Source: Acidimicrobiaceae bacterium
GTDB lineage: Bacteria > Actinomycetota > Acidimicrobiia > Acidimicrobiales > Poriferisodalaceae
Assembly: GCA_002719335.1 (NCBI GenBank)
Contig: PBHE01000011.1
Coordinates: 5,022 to 57,535, forward strand
Direction: 5' to 3'
Length of the DNA: 52,514 nt
Shown: positions 44,281 through 51,716 of the stretch, piece after piece
Layout: every line of letters starts with the position of its first letter
Position numbering within the stretch: the stretch's first letter is position 1
Notes under the pieces: generated by a model
Told to the model about the DNA's origin: nothing
Databases searched by the model: none
The model's input: only the letters and a program-made list of their open reading frames with translations
Translations under genes and position numbers: made by a program

Positions 44281-44701
44281 TCAACCTCGCCCCATGGTGA
44301 AGAACTCGTCGTTGGGCCGCATCGAAGCTAGGTGCCCTAAACGGTTAGACAGAGCGAAGAGTCCGGTTATGGCGCCGATATCCCAAATGTCATCATCGTT
44401 GAATCGGTGATCGCGAAGAGATTCGTGATCAGCAGCTTCAATTGGATTCGGGTTTTCGAGCCAATTTGAGCGCGAACTTAATCATTTCGCGTCCTGCCTG
44501 TGTGAGACCACTCTCACCTTCCAGTCGAGCGTCGTGCGAGGCCATGAAGGCACGCAACTCGTTGGGACGATGGGCCAACACCAAGAAAACGTTGGCCATG
44601 AAGCCCGCCTTTTCTTAAATCCCGAGAATCATTGACCGCAGATCTTCGAGAACGTCACCCAACGCCCGAACGGGAAAGGCTGAAATGGGTGCTTCGCCCA
44701 T
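44281..44701 (-). pseudogene. Decayed peroxidase-related (AhpD/carboxymuconolactone decarboxylase family) gene
   Basis: The 480-bp stretch between ald and the next SDR holds no intact gene but clear remains of one on the minus strand. From ATG 44701 the translation reads ISAFPVRALGDVLEDL, then hits TAA after MILGI, then continues EKAGFMANVFLVLAHRP and LTQAGREMIKFALKLARKP. After a frameshift comes ESLRDHRFNDDDIWDIGAI and TGLFALSNRLGHLASMRP, and it ends at a TGA (44281-44283). These are the N- and C-terminal parts of the 'uncharacterised peroxidase-related' family. The central segment with the catalytic CxxC, which should lie between MIK and FALKLA, is missing. So there is a nonsense codon (probably CAA to TAA), an internal deletion and a frameshift. 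Confidence 0.8.
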
Positions 44702-44735
44702 GGTCGCAGCGTCGCACAACTGCGTTGATTCGTAA

Positions 44736-45512
44736 CTACAAGTATCCGCGTTTACGACCGCCGTAGGTGGCCCATTGGCCGGTCCCTGCCGTTACCCCAC
44801 CATCAACCGGAATCGCCGCGCCTGTAACAAACGATGATTGGGCCGATGTGAGAAACGCGATCACAGCGGCCACCTCCTCTGGCTCACCGAACCTTCCTAG
44901 AGGTAGACGTGCCTCCATAGCGTCCCCGATTTCGGTGCCCCGAGTGTCCTGAGTCAGTCCTGTATGAATTGGTCCGGGACACACAGCGTTTACACGAATG
45001 TTGAGGTGACCGAGATCAAGGGCAGCGGCTCGAGCAAGGTTCACAACTGCGCCCTTTGAGGCGTTATAAGCCCAAAGGCCGCTATCGCCGCGAAGTCCAG
45101 ATACGGAACCGGTCACAACGATCGACCCCCCGGTTGATGCCATTACAGCGACCGCAGACTTCAATCCGAGTACGACCCCGCGCACGTTGACGTCCATCAC
45201 ACGGTCATAGTCCGACATGGACCCTCGAACAATGTCGCCTTGAGCTACCACTCCCGCATTGAGAACAACGGCGTGTAGACCCCCGTAGTTCTGAACGGCC
45301 AAACTAACCATCTGTTCATTGATGTTCGGATCGGTTACATCGCCAGCGAGTGGCGTCACAGAGTCAAATTCTTTGGTCCAGTCCAGCGAGCTTTCTGCGA
45401 GGTCGACCGCCACCACATTTGCGCCATCATTTGCCAAACGATTGACCGTTGCTTTTCCGATGCCCGAGCCTGCGCCCGTAACAACGATCGCATTCCCTTC
45501 GTTGTCACCCAT
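44736..45512 (-). CDS. Short-chain dehydrogenase/reductase
   Basis: A 258-residue SDR with TGAGSGIG (12-19), LNAG (84-87), catalytic Ser136, Tyr149 and Lys153, and a C-terminal FVTGAAIPVDGG. The start at 45512 follows a very strong GGAGGAGGGG; upstream in-frame codons are not conserved. It is divergent from the DUF35 gene. Substrate unknown; the LGRFGEPEEVAAVIAFL motif is shared with 3-oxoacyl-ACP-reductase-like SDRs. Confidence 0.92.
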   Translation of the reverse strand: MGDNEGNAIVVTGAGSGIGKATVNRLANDGANVVAVDLAESSLDWTKEFDSVTPLAGDVTDPNINEQMVSLAVQNYGGLHAVVLNAGVVAQGDIVRGSMSDYDRVMDVNVRGVVLGLKSAVAVMASTGGSIVVTGSVSGLRGDSGLWAYNASKGAVVNLARAAALDLGHLNIRVNAVCPGPIHTGLTQDTRGTEIGDAMEARLPLGRFGEPEEVAAVIAFLTSAQSSFVTGAAIPVDGGVTAGTGQWATYGGRKRGYL

Positions 45513-45639
45513 TTTCCCCTCCTCCAGGTGAACTCTAGGGACCCAAAATTTGGGCCGCATTCCTACCTAGGCATGGTTGGACACAAACTCCTCCGCAAGG
45601 TTGAGCGAAACGATATCGCCGCAGGCTAAAACTTGAGTT

Positions 45640-46053
45640 ATGCCTCATCCTCTCGTCCCCGTCCCGACACCTGAAACTCAGCCGTTCTGGGACGGATGCA
45701 ACCAAGGCATCCTTCGCATCAATCGGTGCATTTCGTGCAATGACGCATATTTCCCTCCGTCGCCTATCTGCCCGCATTGCTCTTCAACTGACATCGAGTT
45801 CTTCGACGCAAGCGGTGACGCGACCTTGTACAGCTACACCATCCAACAAAAGCCCCTCGACCTGTGGGGTACCGAAGGACCACGTTCGGTCGCTTTAGTG
45901 AAACTCATGGAAGGCCCGATGCTCACCTCCTCAATCGTGAATTGTGAACAATCTCCCGACACCCTGCGCCTCGACATGCCGCTACGGGCGACGTTCACCA
46001 GCTTCGGAGAAACAACCGTCCTTTGTTTCGAGCCAGCGGAGCAACAACGATGA
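45640..46053 (+). CDS. Zn-ribbon OB-fold protein (DUF35)
   Basis: A 137-residue protein with an N-terminal rubredoxin-like zinc ribbon, Cys30-x2-Cys33 and Cys44-x2-Cys47, then an OB-fold (DATLYSYTIQQ ... RSVALVKLMEG). DUF35 proteins bind thiolase-like partners and present acyl-CoA substrates, as in ChsH2-Ltp2 of steroid side-chain degradation and the archaeal thiolase/HMG-CoA synthase complex. The next gene, a thiolase-like protein, starts in a 4-bp ATGA overlap with this stop, which strongly supports a complex. TAAAAC 7 nt before the ATG may be a leaderless -10. Confidence 0.9.
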   Translation: MPHPLVPVPTPETQPFWDGCNQGILRINRCISCNDAYFPPSPICPHCSSTDIEFFDASGDATLYSYTIQQKPLDLWGTEGPRSVALVKLMEGPMLTSSIVNCEQSPDTLRLDMPLRATFTSFGETTVLCFEPAEQQR

Positions 46054-47207
46054 TCCCCCCCGGTGCAACGGCGATCGTCGGCGCAGCCGAGTCGACCGAA
46101 ATAGGAACCGTTCCCAATGTGTCGTCGGTGGGCTTGGCGATTGATGCCGCTGCTAACGCAATGCGAGACGCTGCAATAACAGCGGCCGACATCGATGGCT
46201 TCACATGCGGCTATTTCCCAGTCGCTGATATGAGCAGACAACTGGGAATTTTCCCGTCGTGGGCTGACAACACCGTCGTCGGAGGCTGTTCATGGATGTT
46301 CCAACTACGAAACGCAATTGCCGCGATCCATGCCGGCTATTGCAACACCGTGCTCATCGTGTACGGCGAATCAGGCAAGTCAACTCGCCGCCTTGGCCAA
46401 AGCGGAGACGCGGGTCAGCGAGGCGGAATCGGACAACAGTTCGACATGCTCTATAGCGGAGGCCAAGCAGCGGCCACCTTCACACTTCCAGTGCTTCGTT
46501 ATCAGCACGAATACGGACTTAGTGACGAGGATTTAGCGGTTGGTGCCGTCAGCCAACGCGCTTGGGCAGTCGACGTTCCACGAGCAACCCTGCGTGAACC
46601 TACTTCAGTTGACGAGGTTCTCGATTCACCCATGATTGCCTGGCCAATCCGTCGTGCCATGTGTTGCCTTGTGTCCGATGCAGGTGGCGCGTTGATCGTC
46701 ACGTCGGCCGAGAGGGCGGTCGACTACCCGAAACCCCCTGTCTATGTTCTTGGAACTGGAGGGGCTTTGGAAGCAGGTGTGATGAGCCCAGCTGGAGTTC
46801 GCGAACCCTTACGCCCGGAGTTCATTCGAACCAGTGGCGAAGCAGCGTTCGCTAGTTCCGGCATCACCCACTCCGATGTCGACCACCTCATGATTTACGA
46901 CGCGTTCATCCACACACCGATTTTTGGTCTTGAAGGGCTCGGTTTCGTTGACTACGGCCAAGGTGGCCACTTCATAGCCGAGGGGCACACCGCACCAGGC
47001 GGGAAGTTGCCGATGAACACTAGTGGTGGTGGGCTCAGCTACGCCCACACCGGCGCCTACGGAATGTTGTGCATGTTGGAGTCGATCAGGCAAGTCCGCG
47101 GCGAAGCAGCGAACCAGGTCTCCGACGTCGATGTGTCCCTATGTCACGGATGGGGAGGGTATTGGTCCGCGTGCGCCACTCTGGTTTTCGCAGCTAGCGC
47201 GCCGTAA
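46050..47207 (+). CDS. Thiolase-like (lipid-transfer/Ltp-type) acetyl-CoA acetyltransferase family protein
   Basis: A 385-residue thiolase-fold protein. The usual NxxCSSG nucleophile motif is replaced by VVGGCSWMFQLRNAI, and the C-terminal CxGGG is replaced by CHGWGGYWSACATLVF; GLGFVDYGQGGHFIAEGHTAPGG and LPMNTSGGGLSYAHTGAYG are typical of SCP-x/Ltp-type homologues. Such enzymes can catalyse retro-aldol cleavage rather than thiolysis (Ltp2). It overlaps the DUF35 gene by 4 bp. The pair probably shortens a CoA-linked side chain; substrate unknown. Confidence 0.88.
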   Translation: MIPPGATAIVGAAESTEIGTVPNVSSVGLAIDAAANAMRDAAITAADIDGFTCGYFPVADMSRQLGIFPSWADNTVVGGCSWMFQLRNAIAAIHAGYCNTVLIVYGESGKSTRRLGQSGDAGQRGGIGQQFDMLYSGGQAAATFTLPVLRYQHEYGLSDEDLAVGAVSQRAWAVDVPRATLREPTSVDEVLDSPMIAWPIRRAMCCLVSDAGGALIVTSAERAVDYPKPPVYVLGTGGALEAGVMSPAGVREPLRPEFIRTSGEAAFASSGITHSDVDHLMIYDAFIHTPIFGLEGLGFVDYGQGGHFIAEGHTAPGGKLPMNTSGGGLSYAHTGAYGMLCMLESIRQVRGEAANQVSDVDVSLCHGWGGYWSACATLVFAASAP

Positions 47208-47218
47208 CCCGCGACTGC

Positions 47219-48469
47219 TCACGGTACGAGAGGAGTTTTGTCCTTCCACCGGTCAATGCCTCCGCCCTCAACGACATCAACGATGCGCTTCACCGTTGAG
47301 TCAACGTCAGCGAAACTGATGTAAAGGGGTGCGAACCCAAACCTCAAAAGATCTGGCGGACGAAAATCGGGGATAACGGATTGTTCATTGAGTAGAGCGA
47401 GACAGACCGCCTGGGCTTCAGGGTGAGACACAGCAACATGTGATCCACGCGACTCGGGATCAAGAGGAGTAACTATCTCGAAACCGAACTTGGCCAACTT
47501 TTTGTCGCACAAGTCAATGAAGCGCTCAGTGAGCATCACCGATTTTTCATAGACACGGGGCATGCCTGCCTCTAGTAGCAACTCGATCCCTGGTTGGACC
47601 AGGGCAGCGGAAACAACATGAGGTGTACCAGTTAAGAATCGCTGGATCCCCTTCGCGGGAGGGCTTTGATGGTCAAAATCGAACGGCTTTTGGCTACCGA
47701 ACCAGCCCGATATTGGGTTACTGAGCCCCTTCTGTTGTGAGGAAACGTAGATGAACGCTGGGGCCCCGGGGCCTCCGTTGAGGTACTTGTAGGTGCAGCC
47801 CACCGCAATATCAACACCCTCGGCAGCGACATGAATGGGAATTGCTCCCACCGAGTGAGAAAAATCCCAAACAACTAGAGCGCCCGCTCGTCGAGCTGCC
47901 CGGTTTACGGCCTTGAGATCCCAACGCCATCCTGACCGGTAGGCCACATGGCTCAGAGAAACCACAGCGGTCGACTCATCTATTGCATCAAGCAAAACCG
48001 CCGTAGGGTCAGCCGTGGCTGAAGTCTCCACAACTTCAACTCTCTGACCTGAGCCTGCACTGCGACAAGCGGACCGCAGTATCTGAATATCGGAGGGAAA
48101 ATTGGCATCGTCAGTGAGGACTTTCTGTCGCGGCGAACGTTCCCGCAATGCAGCTACAACGGCTTTGTATAGACACACTGATGTGTTCTCGGCGAGCGTT
48201 ACTTCTCCAGGGCGGGCACCCAACACTTCGCCGATGAGATCGCCAACCCCGTCCGCTATTTCCAACCAACCTTCATTCCAACCCCTAATGAGTCGGTCGC
48301 CCCATTCCCTATCAACGACGCGCGCCACAACATCGGCTACTGCCAGAGGCTGCCGTCCAAGTGAATTTCCATCGAGATAAATGAGTCCAGGCTCACTCGA
48401 ATTGTGAACGAAACGATCACGAAAACCGGCCAAAGGGTCCTGAGCATCAAGTTCGGTGGCGGAAATCAC
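47219..48469 (-). CDS. kynU: Kynureninase
   Basis: A 416-residue PLP enzyme cleaving L-kynurenine to anthranilate and alanine in tryptophan catabolism. It opens with YLDGNSLGRQP, has VVWDFSHSVGAIPIHV with the cofactor Asp, and the Schiff-base Lys228 in CTYKYLNGGPGAPAF. RFLTGTPHVVSAALVQPG and the ending are also family-typical. Length and Lys position agree with the well-studied Pseudomonas enzyme. The start is GTG at 48469. No tryptophan dioxygenase or formamidase is seen nearby. The alanine product could feed the alanine dehydrogenase 4 kb away, though they are not one operon. Confidence 0.93.
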   Translation of the reverse strand: MISATELDAQDPLAGFRDRFVHNSSEPGLIYLDGNSLGRQPLAVADVVARVVDREWGDRLIRGWNEGWLEIADGVGDLIGEVLGARPGEVTLAENTSVCLYKAVVAALRERSPRQKVLTDDANFPSDIQILRSACRSAGSGQRVEVVETSATADPTAVLLDAIDESTAVVSLSHVAYRSGWRWDLKAVNRAARRAGALVVWDFSHSVGAIPIHVAAEGVDIAVGCTYKYLNGGPGAPAFIYVSSQQKGLSNPISGWFGSQKPFDFDHQSPPAKGIQRFLTGTPHVVSAALVQPGIELLLEAGMPRVYEKSVMLTERFIDLCDKKLAKFGFEIVTPLDPESRGSHVAVSHPEAQAVCLALLNEQSVIPDFRPPDLLRFGFAPLYISFADVDSTVKRIVDVVEGGGIDRWKDKTPLVP

Positions 48470-48584
48470 ACAGCGATCGTCACATCCTCAACGGCAATGG
48501 TCAACTGGTCACGCATAGTCTGCACTCTTAACCGCAAGCCTCGACCAGCGCACAGAACATTCAACGAAAATGATAATCAACAGG

Positions 48585-50360
48585 TCAATCGGCTGCGGTT
48601 TGGCTAATCACCACCGGCACCCAGCCCACCTCAGCGCCAGCCGGGGGTTTAACAATCACCTCGGTTTGAATCTTCGCCAGACCACCCTCACTCGGTGGCT
48701 TCATGAATTCCGCGTTCGGACCCCACTGGCGGTGGATTTGTTCCACCAAAGACTGCAAAGCCGCCTTTTGGGTCTCATCTAGGTCAAGAGCCACCACAGC
48801 AGGCTGTTCGACAAACCGATACCAGGTGTAACGAACAACAGAACCATCATTGAGCATGGCTTGTTGCACCCGCGGGGCGGGGCCATCTGCAAGTGGGGGA
48901 GCGTACCCCGATCTTCGAGTAGCGCCCGGAAACCCCAAATTGACTGAAGTGATTTCTGACGGTGAATCCGAACGATCGACAGCCAGCCACTCGCCACCCT
49001 CGCGATGGAAATAAGAAGGGAAAACCCCGGGGTGCTCGGACCACTGCAATCCCCACGCCCACCCCTCTTTGTCCTCGGTGTCCCAGTCCGCCAATTGAAC
49101 AAACTTCTCTAATCCCACGACCGGCAGGTCGCCATGGTTAAGTTCCCACCGATGTGTCTGTAGCGGCGCGTGAGCAGAAGCTGAATGATCGAAGGCGGCA
49201 GCTAACGGTGCTCCCTTCGCAGCGGCAGCGACCTGTTCATAAATTGCGCCGCGACCGTAAAAGGTGACGTCTTGATGAAAGACAGTGCGGCCTTCCGAGT
49301 CGACAGGAAACCGAAGTTCAGGGATACGACTCCAGTCCCTACCTTGAACGGCGGTGCTCAAACTGGGGGTACTCAGTTGACTCGCGAACAACCTGTATTC
49401 GGTGTCTATTTCCCGGTGATCCAGCCCACGAAGATGAGCCGGAGGGTGATTGATAGTGACCCTGCTCCAGGCCTCAGGAGCCCAATAAGCGACGGGTCCC
49501 CCGAAGTTGGCTGCCTCAAGAAAAAGCGTCCAGCTTTTATCTCCCACCACCACGCCGCCTCGCTCATATGGGCCCGAAAGGGGAAGTGCCATCCAGGCGG
49601 TACCCAATAACTCCCCGTCAGTCGCTTCGAAAGTGATGCCATCTGGAGGTACAAGGATTCTGTTGGAGAGCTGAATGAGCCCAGGAATCACTTCCTCGTT
49701 ACTTCTCCATACCCACCCCGGGTTCGACGTATCGGTGGTGTAACAGTCCGTATTGCCGCTCATTCGAAATTTAGGTTGGCTCGATGGGAATCGGGTCTGA
49801 GGCCAATATCCGACCGTTCCGTCGATGGCCTGAAACACTTCCCGAAATGAAGGACCGTGACCGCTGAGTGACGTTCGGGCACTAGTTCCCTCAGGACAAA
49901 GAGTCTGTGAGTATCGCCAATTGTCAGGGATTAGCGACGTGCCGTTAGCGCTCAGCACCTCAGCGGGTGGCGTGCCGTCGAAGTGACCCCAGATTCCGCT
50001 GTAGTAGCTGAGCCCCCACCCGTAATCGCCGTTCGGACCAAACGCAGTGGCTCGAATCTGACCGCGAAGTCCTAACTCCGAACTGTCGACCTCATCAGGT
50101 AAATCAACGACCTGAGGTAACTCGTCCAGCACGGTTGATGCCGGACCTATCAACACGACCGAATTGGAAACAACGGCAGCCGTGGTTGTCGACCCGGGGG
50201 CAGACGTCGTAGTTGCAATCTTGGCAGGGGTGGCAGACGAAATTTCGGTAGTGGTGGCAAAAGAAGGGTGACCACTAGAGGTTTCTCGAGTTTCGATCGC
50301 TGGCGACGTGCAACTGGCGCCCACCAGCACTAACGGGACAACAAGACGACACCAGTTCAT
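48585..50360 (-). CDS. Secreted lipoprotein with Thr/Ser-rich linker, unknown function
   Basis: A 591-residue protein with an N-terminal signal and lipobox LVGASC, lipidated Cys17. Residues about 20-70 form a low-complexity Thr/Ser/Ala linker (ATTTSAPGSTTTAAVV), common in Acidimicrobiia lipoproteins. The large remaining part has alternating beta-strand and Trp/Gly-rich segments (GDYGWGLSYYSGIWGHFDG, RYSQTLCPEG) and at least two Cys pairs that could form disulfides. I recognise no catalytic motif. It may bind or process an extracellular ligand, anchored to the membrane outer face. Transcribed alone. Confidence 0.82.
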   Translation of the reverse strand: MNWCRLVVPLVLVGASCTSPAIETRETSSGHPSFATTTEISSATPAKIATTTSAPGSTTTAAVVSNSVVLIGPASTVLDELPQVVDLPDEVDSSELGLRGQIRATAFGPNGDYGWGLSYYSGIWGHFDGTPPAEVLSANGTSLIPDNWRYSQTLCPEGTSARTSLSGHGPSFREVFQAIDGTVGYWPQTRFPSSQPKFRMSGNTDCYTTDTSNPGWVWRSNEEVIPGLIQLSNRILVPPDGITFEATDGELLGTAWMALPLSGPYERGGVVVGDKSWTLFLEAANFGGPVAYWAPEAWSRVTINHPPAHLRGLDHREIDTEYRLFASQLSTPSLSTAVQGRDWSRIPELRFPVDSEGRTVFHQDVTFYGRGAIYEQVAAAAKGAPLAAAFDHSASAHAPLQTHRWELNHGDLPVVGLEKFVQLADWDTEDKEGWAWGLQWSEHPGVFPSYFHREGGEWLAVDRSDSPSEITSVNLGFPGATRRSGYAPPLADGPAPRVQQAMLNDGSVVRYTWYRFVEQPAVVALDLDETQKAALQSLVEQIHRQWGPNAEFMKPPSEGGLAKIQTEVIVKPPAGAEVGWVPVVISQTAAD

Positions 50361-50430
50361 TGGCTTCCCAATGCCGTTCGGAGCCAGCCTAGGGGGCCAA
50401 CTCCGCTCGGATTAACCCTCCAAATTCGGA

Positions 50431-50458
50431 GGTGGCCTGGTTCGAAAACCAAGGCACC
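50431..50458. terminator. Hairpin downstream of the Cys-rich protein gene
   Basis: GGTGGCCTGGTT (50431-50442) pairs with AACCAAGGCACC (50447-50458) over 12 positions with two mismatches and a CGAA loop. It lies 27 bp after the stop of the leftward gene at 50485. A smaller hairpin, CCTCC with GGAGG at 50417-50432, partly overlaps it. There is no U-tract. Confidence 0.4.
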
Positions 50459-50484
50459 ACAAGACAACAAGTAGCGAAACGCTC

Positions 50485-50679
50485 TTAAGCGACCGCGTAC
50501 GCCATGTCGGCACCGCAACACATCGGCGATTTGATCTTGCCGTGATCATTGGGGCACTTGGAAACCTGCACTGTCGACCCATCATCTTTAGCGATGCTGT
50601 CGTTAACTAGTGGTTCGTTGCATTCTCCGCATGTGGCGTTTACCGACATGCCGCAGGAGGAACAGGAGTAGGTGGCCAT
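50485..50679 (-). CDS. Small Cys-rich zinc-ribbon-like protein
   Basis: A 64-residue soluble protein with seven cysteines: Cys6-x2-Cys9, Cys17-x2-Cys20, Cys42, and Cys54-Cys55 in SPMCCGADM. Two CxxC knuckles plus a C-terminal CPNDHGKIKSPMCC element suggest one or two zinc or iron sites. AGGG precedes the ATG. It is flanked by a hairpin and a tRNA, and is likely monocistronic. Function unknown; a metal-binding redox or regulatory role would fit. Confidence 0.75.
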   Translation of the reverse strand: MATYSCSSCGMSVNATCGECNEPLVNDSIAKDDGSTVQVSKCPNDHGKIKSPMCCGADMAYAVA

Positions 50680-50769
50680 GGCTATGCCCTCACTTTCCGA
50701 TCAGATAATTCAATCTTACGCGAGGCACGGCAGTTTGTGGTGTGAATCATTCACCCGGCTGTGTTTTGT

Positions 50770-50845
50770 TGGTACGCCCCCCGGGACTTGAACCCGGAAC
50801 CTGCGGATTAAGAGTCCGATGCTCTGCCAATTGAGCTAGAGGCGC
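50770..50845 (-). tRNA. tRNA-Lys (anticodon CTT)
   Basis: A complete cloverleaf on the minus strand. The acceptor stem GCGCCTC pairs with GGGGCGT, the D-arm is GCTC/GAGC, the anticodon loop is CTCTTAA with anticodon CTT, and the T-arm carries GGTTCAAGTCC. CCA is encoded (50770-50772). Confidence 0.95.
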
Positions 50846-51054
50846 TAGAACTGCTCATAGTACCGGCCGCCGGATCGGAAAGACACGCCGATAACGCGCC
50901 GGAGATGCTGGCACAGCGGAAAGATTCTCGACCGTCGAGATCTCTGCGCCATCATCATTGGAGTCCACACGCCGCCGGTATTCACCCAACGCGATCATGA
51001 GGGTTACTTCATGAAGAAACCTGCGACGCGCCCACCTGCGCGCCTGGCAATGAG

Positions 51055-51354
51055 CTACCCGATCAGTTCGAACCACTCTTCGAAGCTAATAAAGGGACCA
51101 GAGGCTTCGACCTCAATTAGCTGAGCCGCTGCCAGCTGCGCGATGACGGTCGACGATTTTTCGACGCTCTCATATTTGTTCACGTTGACGAACTTGCCGA
51201 TCGCCGCTGCGTAGCCGCTGAGGAGTTGCTCAGTGCCAGCGGCCTCAAGAATCGCCATTTGCTTGCCGAGCAGTTCGTTCCACTGGTCGCTTCCGACGGT
51301 AACGCCGTCATAAGCGCGACCAGGGGCGGCTACGGAGAAAGAGGTGTAACTCAT
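51055..51354 (-). CDS. Small orphan protein of unknown function
   Basis: A 99-residue protein I do not recognise, without signal peptide or membrane helix. It starts MSYTSFSVAAPGRAYDGVTVG and has a central mixed helical part (QWNELLGKQMAILEAAG) and an acidic end (EVEASGPFISFEEWFELIG). The ATG at 51354 follows GGATGGGA; an ATG four codons further upstream is also possible. It lies between two tRNA genes. The content resembles a small ligand-binding or quorum-type fold, but nothing specific can be claimed. Confidence 0.65.
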   Translation of the reverse strand: MSYTSFSVAAPGRAYDGVTVGSDQWNELLGKQMAILEAAGTEQLLSGYAAAIGKFVNVNKYESVEKSSTVIAQLAAAQLIEVEASGPFISFEEWFELIG

Positions 51355-51532
51355 GTTGAATCCCATCCTTTGGAGCTGACATTTGGTTACCGACAAGCTA
51401 GGACACGGCGGTCGACGGGACCACAAGCTACTTAGCGCGCGTGGGCAAAACAACGGGCCTGACGCTCGCTGCTTTCCGTGACTATTCGTTGAAATGCCAC
51501 AGACCCATCGCTCATTTGACCCTTACTGGTGT

Positions 51533-51610
51533 TGGGGTGACCGAGGGGAATTGAACCCCCGACCTCCTGTGCCACAGACAGGCGCTCTAACCAACTGAGC
51601 TACGATCACC
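51533..51610 (-). tRNA. tRNA-His (anticodon GTG)
   Basis: Cloverleaf on the minus strand with an acceptor stem extended by G-1 opposite C73, the hallmark of tRNA-His. The anticodon stem is CCTGT/ACAGG and the loop CTGTGGC gives GTG. The T-arm has GGTTCAATTCC and CCA is encoded (51533-51535). Confidence 0.96.
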
Positions 51611-51716
51611 AAGAAGCACAAATCTTGCCACACCAGTTGGGGTGGAAGCCAAGTGCATTAAATATCCGCTTCAAAGTTGAGTGCGGCCCCTGAGACTGAC
51701 CTAGGAATAGAAACAG

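Noticed and set aside
44281..44701. Reading the TAA in the peroxidase-related remnant as a recoded codon
   Set aside because: TAA is not a known selenocysteine or pyrrolysine codon, and there are also a frameshift and a missing central segment, so decay is the simpler explanation.
50855..51054. Short minus-strand frame between tRNA-Lys and the 99-residue orphan gene
   Set aside because: Arg-rich, no ribosome binding site, no recognisable features; treated as non-coding spacer.
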